Shown here: piece by piece, positions 47,963 to 58,072 of the stretch
Position numbering within the stretch: position 1 is the first letter of the stretch
Layout of the letters: every line of letters starts with the position of its first letter
Source of the DNA: Evansella sp. AB-P1
GTDB lineage: Bacteria > Bacillota > Bacilli > Bacillales > Salisediminibacteriaceae
Assembly (NCBI RefSeq): GCF_029688925.1
Contig: NZ_JARUKY010000003.1
Span: 1 to 64,000, forward strand
Direction of reading: 5' to 3'
Length of the DNA: 64,000 nt
Notes under the pieces: generated by a model
What the model saw: the letters and a program-made list of their open reading frames with translations, nothing else
Databases searched by the model: none
What the model was told of the DNA's origin: nothing
Position numbers and translations under genes: made by a program

Positions 47963-48222
47963 ATTATTCTTTTGACCTCCTTTATGTATACAAGCAGCAT
48001 CGTGATGGGATTAGAAAAACTCTAGGTGCCATTACGTCTCATGAAAAAAAGGGAAAGGTTCTATTTCTATTGTACTGCTTTCCTAAGCTTTTTTTATTGG
48101 GTAAAATCAAAATACGAGCTTTTCCCGTTCATTTAGACATCTCTCATTTTATCATACCCCATCCTTTCACTATACATAAATTAAGATCGTTTATGATTTT
48201 TTTATAAATGTACTTATCAGAA

Positions 48223-48262
48223 ATAAAAAAAGCATGGGAAAATGTTTCCATTCCCATACCTT
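48223..48262 (-). terminator. Terminator after yvlD
   Basis: GCATGGGAA (48232-48240) and TTCCCATAC (48251-48259) pair with one G-T, with a minus-strand TTTTTTTATTTC tail. It separates the yvl genes from hprK. The stretch 47963-48222 shows no gene and should hold the hprK promoter. Confidence 0.75.
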
Positions 48263-48289
48263 TTTATCAATAACTCTTAATCCTAATGG

Positions 48290-48649
48290 TCATCTTTTCG
48301 TTACTGGATCTACAACGTACGAATTAATGAGTGTATTTAATACTGTAAAGATGATTGCTGCAATAATTGCTGTTCCTAATCCACTGATTACAAAGCTACT
48401 CCCCATTATAAAAGAGGTAAGCATCAATGTCATTCCATTAATGACGAGTAGAAACAAACCAAGGGTCAACACAGTAATGGGAAGAGTCAGAACGACAAGT
48501 ATCGGCTTAACAATAGCATTCACAAAAGACAAAATGAAGCTCGCTAATATGGCAATACCAATACCTGAAATCTCAACTCCATTCATGAAGTGTGCAATAA
48601 TCAAAAGAGTAATAGCATGAACAAATAATTGTAAAATCCATACCTTCAT
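48290..48649 (-). CDS. yvlD: Phage-holin family IV membrane protein YvlD
   Basis: Small integral membrane protein of 119 residues with four hydrophobic helices (WILQLFVHAITLLIIAHFM, GIGIAILASFILSFVNAIV, VLTLGLFLLVINGMTLMLT and the last about 90-110). The family is named for holin-like topology but in Bacilli belongs to the cell-envelope stress regulon. ATG at 48649 is five bases beyond the yvlC stop; the longer open frame to 48802 is a shadow of yvlC. Confidence 0.9.
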   Translation of the reverse strand: MKVWILQLFVHAITLLIIAHFMNGVEISGIGIAILASFILSFVNAIVKPILVVLTLPITVLTLGLFLLVINGMTLMLTSFIMGSSFVISGLGTAIIAAIIFTVLNTLINSYVVDPVTKR

Positions 48650-48654
48650 CTTTA

Positions 48655-48849
48655 TCAAACTTCCGTCTCGTTTGGAATAACAAATACTGCAATAATGTAG
48701 CCGATAATAAAGCCTACTCCTCCTGATGCGAAGAAAAGGATAATGGCTAATATACGAACCATCGTTGGGTCTATATTGAAATAATGACCAAGTCCCCCGC
48801 AAACTCCTGCTAATTTTCTATCATGGATTGTACGGTATAAACGCTTCAT
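48655..48849 (-). CDS. yvlC: PspC-domain protein YvlC
   Basis: 64-residue membrane protein with the PspC signature RTIHDRKLAGVCGGLGHYFN and one or two hydrophobic helices (MVRILAIILFFASG, GFIIGYIIAVFVI). PspC-type proteins sense or protect the membrane under envelope stress. Lies between yvlB and yvlD in the expected order. Confidence 0.95.
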   Translation of the reverse strand: MKRLYRTIHDRKLAGVCGGLGHYFNIDPTMVRILAIILFFASGGVGFIIGYIIAVFVIPNETEV

Positions 48850-48981
48850 GGTAATACGCCCCTTTCATTCTTTCACAAAAATATCGTATATGGTCTGTTA
48901 TTATATCTATTATGCTTACCATATTGTTAGAAATGATGAATCAAGATGGAGAAAGAGGGAGTTCCATAAGGCGAAGCACGT

Positions 48982-50097
48982 TTATTTGTTCCGTACAGAT
49001 ATGGATCCTGTAGTTGCTTCTGCCTCAATGTAGAATGTGTGCTCCCCAGTTTTATTTGCTAAAAATGACATTTGCTTATTTGCAAAATCCTTCTTTTCTT
49101 CAATAATAGATAGCTGTGGCAAATCACACTGTATACCACCAACTGTTGTTTTAAGTTCTCCTTCTGTTTTCACATTCTCCGGTACATGTACAGAGACACT
49201 TCCTGTCGTTGTTTTAATATATGCTCGACTATCATTTGCCTTTAATAGTGTATAGTGAATCGTACCGTTTAATGTTTCTGCATCTAGCTTTCCTTTCAAT
49301 GCACTTAAAGCAATCGTACCATTCACGGTTTTTGCATCACAATGCTCTGCATCAAGCTGACTGATAGATATTGTCCCATTTACTGTTTCCAATCGAACTT
49401 CTTCAGCTTCTAATTCCTCTAGACTAATTCGGCCATTCACCGTTTGCGCTTCGAATTTATCTGTGGATACTACATCCCCTGTAATCTTACCATTGAAAGT
49501 ATAGAGCTTTATCTTTTCTAATGACTTTTTAGGTACATAAACAACAGTATTTACCTTCATTGTCTTGCGACGCGATTCAAAGCGTAGCTTTTCATCCGTT
49601 AAGTCGAAAAACACTTCATCTAAAAACGTCCGTCGTGCTTCATCTGAATCTCTCACTTTATAAACCTTTACATTACATTCTACTCGAATGTCATTCTCAT
49701 CCCATGGCTTGAACGTCAAGCTTCCGTTTTCAATGGATACGTCCACCTTTGATACATCTGCATCACGGTGCTGAAAAATGTGTTGAATTTCGATAGAAGA
49801 ACCAAAGTTAAAGTCTAAATCAAACTCCTTAATTTTCTGAACTGCATCTTCAATGAACTCTGTAAACTTCGTAGCAAAGGATGGATTTCGTTGCGTATGC
49901 TGCTGGCGATATCCTGATCCTTTTTCCCAATCCACATCACGAGAAACGGAGGTCTCAGTCGAATCTGTTTTGAACGATGTTGCATCAGTACCTTCACCAT
50001 TATCTTCCTTCAATGCATTTAATAGCTGAAGTCCTTCTTCTGCTGTGATTTTCCCGTCCTCAATCATTTTTAATATCATCTTACGTTCTTCTTGCAT
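48982..50097 (-). CDS. yvlB: YvlB/LiaX-type protein with DUF4097 beta-repeats
   Basis: 371-residue protein of the envelope-stress system. The N terminus (MQEERKMILKMIEDGKITAE) is the short helical YvlB/LiaX-type domain; from about residue 200 follow repeated beta strands with the phrase TVNGxI (TVNGRISLEELEAEEV, TVNGTISISQLDAEHC, TVNGTIALSAL, TLNGTIHYTLL), typical of the DUF4097 adhesin-like fold. No signal peptide. ATG at 50097 follows AAGGAGG. A sigma-W type promoter lies 153 bases upstream. Confidence 0.93.
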   Translation of the reverse strand: MQEERKMILKMIEDGKITAEEGLQLLNALKEDNGEGTDATSFKTDSTETSVSRDVDWEKGSGYRQQHTQRNPSFATKFTEFIEDAVQKIKEFDLDFNFGSSIEIQHIFQHRDADVSKVDVSIENGSLTFKPWDENDIRVECNVKVYKVRDSDEARRTFLDEVFFDLTDEKLRFESRRKTMKVNTVVYVPKKSLEKIKLYTFNGKITGDVVSTDKFEAQTVNGRISLEELEAEEVRLETVNGTISISQLDAEHCDAKTVNGTIALSALKGKLDAETLNGTIHYTLLKANDSRAYIKTTTGSVSVHVPENVKTEGELKTTVGGIQCDLPQLSIIEEKKDFANKQMSFLANKTGEHTFYIEAEATTGSISVRNK

Positions 50098-50249
50098 AAA
50101 TAACATCCTCCTTAACATAGTTAAATAATTTTTATCACATATTGTTTGTCTGCTTTTGTTTACCTTAGTAAGAAATGGAGTAATGAAGTCTTAAGGTACA
50201 ACTTCCCCTTTGATGGAATGGATAATATTCATTAATCTTCTACTATTTT

Positions 50250-50275
50250 TACGATAATTTCATAAAAAGGTTTCA
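50250..50275 (-). promoter_or_regulatory. Sigma-W type (ECF) promoter of yvlBCD
   Basis: Minus strand TGAAAC (50275-50270), 16 bases, CGTA (50253-50250), which is exactly the ECF sigma-W pattern. B. subtilis yvlABCD is a known sigma-W operon. The 300 bases upstream hold no gene. Confidence 0.8.
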
Positions 50276-50576
50276 AAAATGTATACAGTTTACACAAGAA
50301 TTAGAAAAAATTCAGTTACTATTCTCTTCCCACATTTTTGCTTTTCTATATCATTCATGCTGACTTTTATAAGGTTTTACATATTGACCTAAAATTATCT
50401 TCTAAATAGTAAAGGTTTATATATAAAGAATACAATACCGACTTCCTATTTCCTACGGACGGGAGACTGTATTGAACTAGGACCTGAGACTGATATTTTT
50501 TTAAACACAGAGCTCTAGCTAGATTTCTCGTAGCTGTTGCTTTCCCCATGGAGCCCCATTCCATTCCATTCCTGAG

Positions 50577-50637
50577 TCTTTTAGGGTAGAACGCCTATGC
50601 AAGTGAAGTCAAACTTGCACCATGGAGGAAGAAAATA
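50577..50637 (-). repeat. Dispersed palindromic element, left flank of array 3
   Basis: Minus-orientation copy: plus strand reads TTTTAGGGTAGAACGCC, ATGCAAGTGAAGTCAAACTT and GCACCATGGAGGAAGAAAAT. It ends four bases before the first 89-bp unit. Confidence 0.75.
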
Positions 50638-50640
50638 CTC

Positions 50641-51209
50641 ACTCCCTCTTGCTCTCGGATTGAACCGGGGGTTTTTGTACCTGCTTCAGCTGTACCTGCT
50701 TCGTTTTCCCCTGGTTCAATCTCTCTCATACTCCCTCTTGCTCTCGGATTGAACCAGGGGTTTTTGTACCTGCTTCACCTGTACCTGCTTCGTTTTCCCC
50801 TAGTTCAATCTCTCTCATACTCCCTCTTGCTCTCGGATTGAACCGGGGGTTTTTGTACCTGCTTCAGCTGTACCTGCTTTGTTTTCCCCTGGTTCAACCT
50901 CTCTCATACTCCCTCTTGCTCTCGGTTTGAACCAGGGGTTTTTGTACCTGCTTCCCCTGTACCTGCTTCGTTACCCCCTGGTTCAATCTCTCTCATACTC
51001 CCTCTTGCTCGCGGATTGAACCAGGGGTTTTTGTACCTGCTTCAGCTGTACCTGCTTTGTTTTCCCCTGGTTCAACCTCTCTCATACTCCCTCTTGCTCT
51101 CGATTTGAACCGGGGGTTTTTGTACCTGCTTCGTCTGTACCTGCTTTGTTTTCCCCTGGTTCAACCTCCCTCATACTCCCTCTTGCTCTCGGATTGAACC
51201 GATTAATTT
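50641..51209. repeat. Tandem array 3: six units of 89 bp plus a partial
   Basis: Units start with ACTCCCTCTTGCTCTCGG at 50641, 50730, 50819, 50908, 50997, 51086 and 51175 (partial), an exact 89-base step. Each unit contains TTGAACCxGGGG and CCCCTGGTTCAA, a 12-bp inverted repeat enclosing a doubled GTACCTGCTTC word, and a pyrimidine-rich link. Changes between units are mostly single bases (CGG/CAG, TTC/TTT). No credible reading frame. Different in sequence from the 52-bp arrays but alike in plan. Confidence 0.93.
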
Positions 51210-51212
51210 CAG

Positions 51213-51275
51213 TTATTTTCAAGGTAGACCACTCATGCAAGTTTTAATTTGCACCATGATCATGCAGGATGAATA
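51213..51275 (-). repeat. Dispersed palindromic element, right flank of array 3
   Basis: Minus-orientation copy: plus strand TTATTTTCAAGGTAGACC, ACTCATGCAAG, TTTGCACCATGATCATGCAG. Same orientation as the left copy. It starts four bases after the partial last unit. Confidence 0.72.
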
Positions 51276-51353
51276 ATAGTGGTTAAATTTTAGACCATAT
51301 CAATTACACATTCGGAGTTAGACAGAAATTAAATATCAAATAAAGATACATGT

Positions 51354-51389
51354 AAAAGAACCAACTACACAGAGTAGTCAGTTCTTTTA
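51354..51389 (-). terminator. Hairpin terminator downstream of the oxidase-like gene
   Basis: AAAAGAACCAACTAC (51354-51368) pairs with GTAGTCAGTTCTTTT (51374-51388), one mismatch, five-base loop. It lies about 200 bases beyond the stop codon of the 184-residue gene. Confidence 0.55.
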
Positions 51390-51584
51390 GTTTAAAGTTC
51401 CATTTTCAAAAGGTAGCTGGCAAGCCAAACGAGGCTATCATGTCCGCCACTCCAAAAAAACTATGCTTTTAAATTTCTGCGTTGTGTACCTTTAGATATG
51501 TGTCATTGATTATCAACTGTTATTACCACGTTTTTAAAACAAAACGGTTTATACTAATCATTTATATATTAAAACCTGTTGCAC

Positions 51585-52139
51585 TCACTTTTTTAATAGA
51601 GGGAATTTTTCTTCAAGACGTGCACTATGCTCTTCTATATATTGATCAAGATTCCCATTAGCAAGTTGCTTTTCAGTCCATTTTGCCATCGTATCTCGTT
51701 CTCCAATATAATCAAATAAAGGTACCCCAAATCCACAGCTAGTTTGTATTGCTTCTATATCACAAATAAAGATTCTTCTAGCAGATTTAGGATCAATTTC
51801 TTCAAAATATTTTTGCATGTATTGATGGTAAACATCACCATCCTTTTCAAGAATGTGACCAAAACAATACGCACGCAAAATCAATGGTGTTTCCTCAAAA
51901 CTACACCACATAAATGTTATTTTTTTATTATCGTTAATGTGGTTGGCCGTCTCATTGCCACTTCCAGCATAATCTAGGTAAGCAATTGTATGACTATCAA
52001 TAACAACAAGAGAATCATAGCCTTTTGGAGATAGATTGATTCTTCCTTCATCAGAAGGTGCGGTAGCAACAAAAAATAATTTTTGTTGTTTTATAAAATG
52101 AATAAGTTCTTCTGTTAATTCTCGTTTATATTTCCCCAT
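51585..52139 (-). CDS. Pyridoxamine 5'-phosphate oxidase-like flavoprotein
   Basis: 184-residue split-barrel protein of the PNPOx-like superfamily, likely binding FMN or F420-like cofactor. Seen: LFFVATAPSDEGRINLSPKG (barrel start with the phosphate-binding Ser-Pro-Lys-Gly) and ITFMWCSFEETPLILRAYC. The C-terminal part (CGFGVPLFDYIGERDTMAKW) matches a subgroup in which substrate and role are unknown. Not part of the conserved B. subtilis order here; it lies between array 3 and uvrA and may be an insertion. Confidence 0.85.
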   Translation of the reverse strand: MGKYKRELTEELIHFIKQQKLFFVATAPSDEGRINLSPKGYDSLVVIDSHTIAYLDYAGSGNETANHINDNKKITFMWCSFEETPLILRAYCFGHILEKDGDVYHQYMQKYFEEIDPKSARRIFICDIEAIQTSCGFGVPLFDYIGERDTMAKWTEKQLANGNLDQYIEEHSARLEEKFPLLKK

Positions 52140-52357
52140 ATGAACAATCCCTTCTATGTTTCTCTTATTTCATGCAAATTTTATTACAAATATACCCACA
52201 TTCTTTTTCGACAAGCAAACCTAGTTCTCCTTCAATATTTATGTTTTTCAACCTCTGTATGTTTTTGTATTTTATGTCTTGATCACTATTATTAGCCCGT
52301 CATTACGTCCTGTCTCCTAGACTCTAGTCGAGAAAAGAATGTATAAATTAACTTTCA

Positions 52358-52397
52358 ATAAAAAACGAGACAAATTCACTAAGTGAAAAGGTCTCGT
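52358..52397 (-). terminator. uvrBA terminator
   Basis: ACGAGAC (52365-52371) and GTCTCGT (52391-52397) with an inner TTCACTAAGTGAA palindrome; minus-strand TTTTTTATTG follows. Confidence 0.8.
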
Positions 52398-52486
52398 CTT
52401 TGCTTTATTTTTTTCTCTCTCTATACGGGACTTCTTAGTTAAAACCGATATCCCTCAAATAATGAAATGCCGTTCCCTTCCTCTTA

Positions 52487-55366
52487 TTAGGAGTGGGTAG
52501 CTAATTTTTCTTTTTCCATTATACGCTGTTCCATTCGCTGTCGATCCCGATCTAATATAGGTTTCAAATATTCTCCCGTATAAGATACAGACACCTCAGC
52601 CACTTCTTCTGGAGTTCCTTGAGCTACAAGAGTTCCCCCTTTGTCTCCACCTTCAGGACCAAGATCAATAATGTGGTCAACTGTCTTAATAACGTCCAGG
52701 TTATGCTCAATGACGAGAACTGTATCACCGTTTTCAACTAAACGTTGCAGAACCTTTAGTAATCGATCAATATCAGCAACATGCAAGCCTGTTGTTGGTT
52801 CGTCTAAAATGTAAAGCGTACGACCAGTTGAACGGCGATGGAGCTGAGACGCTAATTTTACTCGTTGAGCCTCTCCTCCTGATAAGGTTGTGGCAGGTTG
52901 ACCGAGCTTCATATAGCCGAGACCTACATCAAATAATGTATCAATCTTCCGCTTAATACGAGGGATGTTTTCAAAAAATTCCACGGCATCCTCAACTGTC
53001 ATATCAAGGACATCTGCTATCGTTTTTCCTTTGTACTTAACCTCTAACGTTTCTCTATTATAACGTTTCCCATCACAATCCTCACAAGGAACATACACAT
53101 CAGGGAGAAAATGCATTTCTATCTTAATAATTCCGTCCCCACGGCACGCTTCACAACGGCCACCTTTTACATTAAAGCTAAAGCGTCCCTTCTTATACCC
53201 TCGGACCTTTGCTTCATTCGTCATAGCATATACATCTCTAATTTGATCAAAGACACCTGTATACGTTGCTGGATTAGATCGTGGCGTACGACCAATAGGA
53301 GATTGATCAATATCAACTACCTTATCAAGATACTCAATTCCTTCAACACCCTTATGCTCCCCAGGCTTATCCTTTGCAGTTGTGAGCTTTTGTGCGATTG
53401 ATTTGTATAAAATATCGTTAATTAGCGTACTTTTTCCTGATCCTGATACACCTGTGACTGCTACCATTATGCCTAATGGAATATGAACATTCGTCCCTTT
53501 TAAATTATTTTCCTTTGCTCCCAAAATAGAAAGTTTCTTTCCATTCGGCTTTCTACGTTCTGCAGGTAAAGGAATGAATTTTTTTCCTGACAAATAATGC
53601 CCAGTTAAAGAATTATCGTCATGACATATTTCCTCAGGCGTACCTTCTGCTGTAACCATTCCACCGTGAACACCAGCTCCAGGTCCAATATCAATAATAT
53701 GATCTGCTGCTAGCATCGTATCTTCATCGTGCTCCACCACAATGAGTGTATTTCCTAAATCACGCATCTTTTGTAACGTCTCAATAAGTCGATTATTGTC
53801 TCGCTGATGAAGACCGATGGACGGTTCATCTAAAATGTATAAAACACCCATTAGGGATGAACCAATTTGAGTAGCTAAACGAATTCGCTGTGCCTCTCCA
53901 CCTGACAATGTCCCTGCTGAACGAGACAACGATAAATAGTCAAGTCCTACATTTATTAGAAAACCGAGTCGTTCGTCAATTTCCTTTAAGATCATTCGTG
54001 CAATTGTCATTTCTTTATTTGTAAGCTGAAGATTGTTGAAAAACTCCTTTGCATCTTTAATAGCAAAGTGCGTAACTTCTCCAATATGCTTGTCCCCAAT
54101 CTTAACAGCAAGACTTTCTTTTCTCAGACGGTTTCCTTTACAAGTTGGACAATCCTTTTGGGCCATATAGCCTTCCATTTGTTCACGGATATAATCAGAG
54201 CTTGTTTCATGGTAACGACGATCAATATTTTTGACTACACCTTCGAAATAGATTTCCTTTTCTCGGACGTTTCCAAATTCATTTTCATAACGGAAATATA
54301 CTTTTTCACTACCACTGCCATATAAAATTTTATCTACTTGAGACTTTGGAAGCTGTTCAAGAGGTCCGTCCATGTCAATTCCAAAATGATCACACACACT
54401 CGATAATAGCTGTGGATAATATTGTGAGCTTGTTGGTTCCCAAGCGGCAATAGCATTTTCATTTAATGATTTACTCCAATCAGGAATAACAAGCTCCAAA
54501 TCTACCTCAAGCTTTGTCCCTAACCCATCACACGATTGGCAAGCCCCAAAGGGACTGTTGAAGGAAAACATTCTCGGTTCTAATTCACCAATGGAAAAAC
54601 CACAATGAGGACAGGAGTGCTTCTGGCTAAAAAGAAGTTCCTCTTCCCCAATGACATCTACAATAACACGTCCATCAGCTAAATTTAATGCTGTTTCTAA
54701 CGAATCTGCAAGGCGGGATTCAATCCCTTCCTTAATAACGATACGATCAATTACTACTTCGATATTGTGCTTTTTATTTTTTTCTAATTCAATTTCTTCA
54801 GCTACCTCTCGCATCTCACCGTCCACTCGGATACGTACAAATCCTTGTTTTTTCATATCTTCAAGTACCTTCACGTGTGTCCCTTTACGACCAGAAACAA
54901 CTGGGGATAGGATTTGCATTTTCGTTCGTTCTGAATATTGGAGCATACGATCCACCATTTGCTGTATCGTTTGCGACGTAATTTCCACTCCGTGCGTTGG
55001 ACAAATTGGTCTTCCTACACGACTGAAGAGAAGCCGTAGGTAGTCGTAAATTTCCGTTACTGTTCCTACTGTTGAACGAGGATTTCGACTGGTCGTTTTT
55101 TGGTCGATAGAGATGGCTGGGGACAAACCCTCAATGGCATCCACATCTGGTTTATCCATTTGTCCTAAAAATTGTCGTGCATAAGCAGACAATGATTCCA
55201 CATACCGTCGCTGTCCTTCTGCATAAATGGTATCAAATGCCAGAGAAGATTTTCCTGATCCTGATAGTCCTGTTAAAACAACGAGCTTATTTCTCGGAAT
55301 AGTTACGTCTATGTTTTTTAAATTATGTGATCGTGCACCTTTAACTTCAATATTATTTAGTGCCAT
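52487..55366 (-). CDS. uvrA: Excinuclease ABC subunit A
   Basis: DNA damage sensor of nucleotide excision repair; a dimeric ABC-type ATPase that loads UvrB. 959 residues: first Walker [10 protein letters not shown] (33-41), zinc-binding cysteines in [10 protein letters not shown] and [12 protein letters not shown] signatures [16 protein letters not shown] and [15 protein letters not shown], second Walker [10 protein letters not shown], and the second zinc module [20 protein letters not shown]. Nine bases separate it from uvrB, so they form one operon. Confidence 0.98.
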   Translation of the reverse strand: MALNNIEVKGARSHNLKNIDVTIPRNKLVVLTGLSGSGKSSLAFDTIYAEGQRRYVESLSAYARQFLGQMDKPDVDAIEGLSPAISIDQKTTSRNPRSTVGTVTEIYDYLRLLFSRVGRPICPTHGVEITSQTIQQMVDRMLQYSERTKMQILSPVVSGRKGTHVKVLEDMKKQGFVRIRVDGEMREVAEEIELEKNKKHNIEVVIDRIVIKEGIESRLADSLETALNLADGRVIVDVIGEEELLFSQKHSCPHCGFSIGELEPRMFSFNSPFGACQSCDGLGTKLEVDLELVIPDWSKSLNENAIAAWEPTSSQYYPQLLSSVCDHFGIDMDGPLEQLPKSQVDKILYGSGSEKVYFRYENEFGNVREKEIYFEGVVKNIDRRYHETSSDYIREQMEGYMAQKDCPTCKGNRLRKESLAVKIGDKHIGEVTHFAIKDAKEFFNNLQLTNKEMTIARMILKEIDERLGFLINVGLDYLSLSRSAGTLSGGEAQRIRLATQIGSSLMGVLYILDEPSIGLHQRDNNRLIETLQKMRDLGNTLIVVEHDEDTMLAADHIIDIGPGAGVHGGMVTAEGTPEEICHDDNSLTGHYLSGKKFIPLPAERRKPNGKKLSILGAKENNLKGTNVHIPLGIMVAVTGVSGSGKSTLINDILYKSIAQKLTTAKDKPGEHKGVEGIEYLDKVVDIDQSPIGRTPRSNPATYTGVFDQIRDVYAMTNEAKVRGYKKGRFSFNVKGGRCEACRGDGIIKIEMHFLPDVYVPCEDCDGKRYNRETLEVKYKGKTIADVLDMTVEDAVEFFENIPRIKRKIDTLFDVGLGYMKLGQPATTLSGGEAQRVKLASQLHRRSTGRTLYILDEPTTGLHVADIDRLLKVLQRLVENGDTVLVIEHNLDVIKTVDHIIDLGPEGGDKGGTLVAQGTPEEVAEVSVSYTGEYLKPILDRDRQRMEQRIMEKEKLATHS

Positions 55367-55375
55367 ATGCTTTGG

Positions 55376-57394
55376 TCACCCTTCCCCTTTCAATTCAATA
55401 ACAATATCACGAAGCTCTGCGGCCCGTTCGAAGTCTAAGTTCTTCGCAGCCTCCTTCATTTCTTTCTCCATTCTTTCGATGACCTTTAATCGTTCCTGCT
55501 TACTTAACTTTTGTTTCGGTGCTGCTTTCGCAATTTCCATTACTTCATATGCTTCATCTTCTTCAGCAGCATAGGTTGCTTTTATAATTTCCGGAACAGC
55601 CTTTTGGATGGTCTGAGGTACGATTCCATGATTTTCGTTATGCTCTTTTTGAATGGTTCTTCGTCGTTTTGTTTCTTCCATAGCAATTTCCATTGATTTC
55701 GTAATTTTGTCTGCATACATAATGACATGTCCATTAGCATTTCGCGCAGCTCTTCCCATCGTTTGGATAAGGGATCGTTCTGAACGAAGGAAGCCTTCCT
55801 TATCTGCATCTAGTATAGCTACGAGTGATACCTCTGGAATGTCTAGTCCTTCCCGTAATAGGTTAATCCCTACAAGTACATCAAAGTGACCGAGACGAAG
55901 CTCACGAATGATTTGAATTCGTTCTAATGTTTTTATATCAGAGTGGAGATAACGCACTCGAATTCCGATCTCCTTCAGATAATCTGTAAGGTCCTCCGAC
56001 ATTTTTTTTGTTAAAGTTGTAATTAAAACTCGTTCATTCCGTTCTTTTCTTACGTGAATCTCTTCAATAAGATCGTCAATTTGTCCTTCAATTGGACGGA
56101 CGTCGATGGTCGGATCTAATAGACCAGTTGGACGAATGATCTGTTCAACCATCGTTGGACAATGCTCTAACTCATATGGTCCTGGTGTGGCGGAAACGAA
56201 AATCGTTTGATGAATATGATCCTCAAACTCTTCAAACCTTAATGGTCTGTTATCCTTCGCCGACGGTAGACGAAACCCATGATCAACAAGTACCCCTTTT
56301 CGAGCTTGGTCACCGTTGTACATTCCCCGCACTTGAGGTAATGTAACGTGTGATTCATCTACGACAATAAGAAAATCATCTGGGAAATAATCGATCAATG
56401 TGTATGGAGTAGCTCCAGCTCCTCTTAACGTTAAATGTCTAGAGTAATTCTCAATACCAGAGCAGTAGCCCATTTCATGCATCATCTCTATATCATACCG
56501 GGTTCGTTGTTCTAATCGCTGTGCTTCTAGGAGCTTTCCATGTTCGTTTAATTCTTTTAGTCTTTCTTCTAGCTCTTTCTCAATGTTAACGATGGCTCGC
56601 TTTAGTTTTTCCTCCCGCGTGACAAAGTGGGAGGCTGGGAATATTGCTGCGTGGTTTCGTTCACCAAGAATTTCACCTGTGAGTGCATCCACCTCTGTAA
56701 TCCGATCGATTTCATCACCGAAAAACTCTACTCGAAGGCAATGCTCATCACGGGAGGCTGGAAATATTTCCACAACATCTCCACGAACACGAAAGGTACC
56801 ACGGGTAAAATTAATGTCATTTCTTTCATATTGAATATCTACTAGATCACGAAGAAGCTCGTTCCGTTCCTTTTCCATACCTGTTCTCATGGAAACAACT
56901 AATTCGCTATATTCCGTTGGAGAACCCAACCCGTATATACACGATACACTTGCAACAATAATGACATCCTTCCGTTCAAAGAGGGCACTTGTAGCAGAGT
57001 GACGTAATTTATCAATTTCATCATTAATACTTGCATCCTTTTCAATGTAAGTATCCGACGATGGAATATATGCCTCTGGTTGATAATAATCGTAATAGCT
57101 GACAAAATATTCAACGGCATTGTTCGGAAAAAATTCTTTAAACTCACTATATAGCTGCCCTGCTAACGTTTTATTGTGGGCAATGACAAGTGTTGGTTTA
57201 TTCACTTCTTTAATTACGTTAGAGACCGTAAAAGTTTTTCCAGTACCTGTTGCACCTAAGAGAGTTTGATATTTCGCCCCATTATTTATTCCCTCAACGA
57301 GCTGTTTAATTGCAGTAGGTTGATCCCCTTCTGGTTCATATTTAGAGACTAATTGAAAGGTTTGTGATGATGGTTGACCTATTTCTTCTAACAC
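55376..57394 (-). CDS. uvrB: Excinuclease ABC subunit B
   Basis: Helicase-like damage-verification subunit. 672 residues: Walker [13 protein letters not shown] (about 43-53), the beta-hairpin region [25 protein letters not shown], helicase motif [14 protein letters not shown], and the C-terminal UVR coiled-coil ([20 protein letters not shown]). Start is GTG, nine bases after GGAGG, as ATG in another frame nearby leads to a stop. csbA, which precedes uvrB in B. subtilis, is absent. Confidence 0.98.
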   Translation of the reverse strand: MLEEIGQPSSQTFQLVSKYEPEGDQPTAIKQLVEGINNGAKYQTLLGATGTGKTFTVSNVIKEVNKPTLVIAHNKTLAGQLYSEFKEFFPNNAVEYFVSYYDYYQPEAYIPSSDTYIEKDASINDEIDKLRHSATSALFERKDVIIVASVSCIYGLGSPTEYSELVVSMRTGMEKERNELLRDLVDIQYERNDINFTRGTFRVRGDVVEIFPASRDEHCLRVEFFGDEIDRITEVDALTGEILGERNHAAIFPASHFVTREEKLKRAIVNIEKELEERLKELNEHGKLLEAQRLEQRTRYDIEMMHEMGYCSGIENYSRHLTLRGAGATPYTLIDYFPDDFLIVVDESHVTLPQVRGMYNGDQARKGVLVDHGFRLPSAKDNRPLRFEEFEDHIHQTIFVSATPGPYELEHCPTMVEQIIRPTGLLDPTIDVRPIEGQIDDLIEEIHVRKERNERVLITTLTKKMSEDLTDYLKEIGIRVRYLHSDIKTLERIQIIRELRLGHFDVLVGINLLREGLDIPEVSLVAILDADKEGFLRSERSLIQTMGRAARNANGHVIMYADKITKSMEIAMEETKRRRTIQKEHNENHGIVPQTIQKAVPEIIKATYAAEEDEAYEVMEIAKAAPKQKLSKQERLKVIERMEKEMKEAAKNLDFERAAELRDIVIELKGEG

Positions 57395-57516
57395 GCCATT
57401 CTACCTCCGTTCATGTGAATTTCCGTGAATCTATTCTTTTATATAATCAATGCAAAATTGTTTTTAACAATTTAATGTTTTGTAATAAGCGATATCATAT
57501 TGAACGACCTTGATGA

Positions 57517-57577
57517 GTATTTTCATCCTCCATGGTGCAAATATTGCTTGCATGTGAGGTCTACCCTGAAAATAGGT
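57517..57577 (+). repeat. Dispersed palindromic element, left of GC-rich block
   Basis: Full copy: TATTTTCATCCTCCATGGTG, CAAATATTGCTTGCATG, AGGTCTACCCTGAAAATA. Preceded by CTTGATGAG, which recurs before the second copy at 57712. Confidence 0.8.
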
Positions 57578-57579
57578 AT

Positions 57580-57712
57580 TGCTTCAGGAGTGGAAGGCGG
57601 CGACTCCAGTGGGATCAGCACGAGCCGAAAATCCCCTAAAAGCTTACTGTGTAAGTTTTAGGAAGTTGAGGCCGTGCCCCATGAAAGCGTCCGCAAGAAA
57701 CGGATGAACCAC
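57580..57712 (+). repeat. GC-rich structured block between two element copies
   Basis: About 133 bases beginning GGAGTGGAAGGCGGCGACTC and ending GAAAGCGTCCGCAAGAAACG. It has short inverted repeats (e.g. CCTAAAAGCTTAC/GTAAGTTTTAGG). I recall similar blocks in many Bacillus intergenic regions, but I cannot verify this. Partial relatives are at 22383 and 23398. No ORF. The rest of 57395-58000 has no gene. Confidence 0.65.
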
Positions 57713-57716
57713 CTTG

Positions 57717-57778
57717 ATGAGTATTTTCATCCCCCATGGTGCAAGATTGCTTGCATGTGAGGTCTACCCTGAAAATAG
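57717..57778 (+). repeat. Dispersed palindromic element, right of GC-rich block
   Basis: Copy with TATTTTCATCCCCCATGGTG, CAAGATTGCTTGCATG and AGGTCTACCCTGAAAATA, in the same orientation as the copy at 57517 and differing from it at only a few bases. Confidence 0.8.
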
Positions 57779-57999
57779 AAACGGTTCAGAAGACCGCAAA
57801 GCAGTGAAAAAAACAAATGTAATCTTCAACTACTCCATATCATTACGAAAATTAGTTTAAAATGCAACTAACAAGCTTTTTGAATACTATCCATCTATAT
57901 CCATTCTTAACACTTATGCAACATTATAACACAACAGACGAAAAATACGAACAAGTATTCTCATTTCGGTATTGCAAGGTTCTAATTTTGTGGAAGGTG

Positions 58000-58042
58000 A
58001 AAAATAAAAAGACTTAGAGAAATACATTCCCTAAATCTTTTA
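58000..58042 (-). terminator. minJ terminator
   Basis: AAAAGACTTAGAGAA (about 58008-58022) pairs with TTCCCTAAATCTTTT (about 58027-58041), two mismatches; a minus-strand TTTTTATTTTTC tail follows. Confidence 0.65.
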
Positions 58043-58072
58043 TAGCATTACAAATTTATAAAACTTTTTCCA

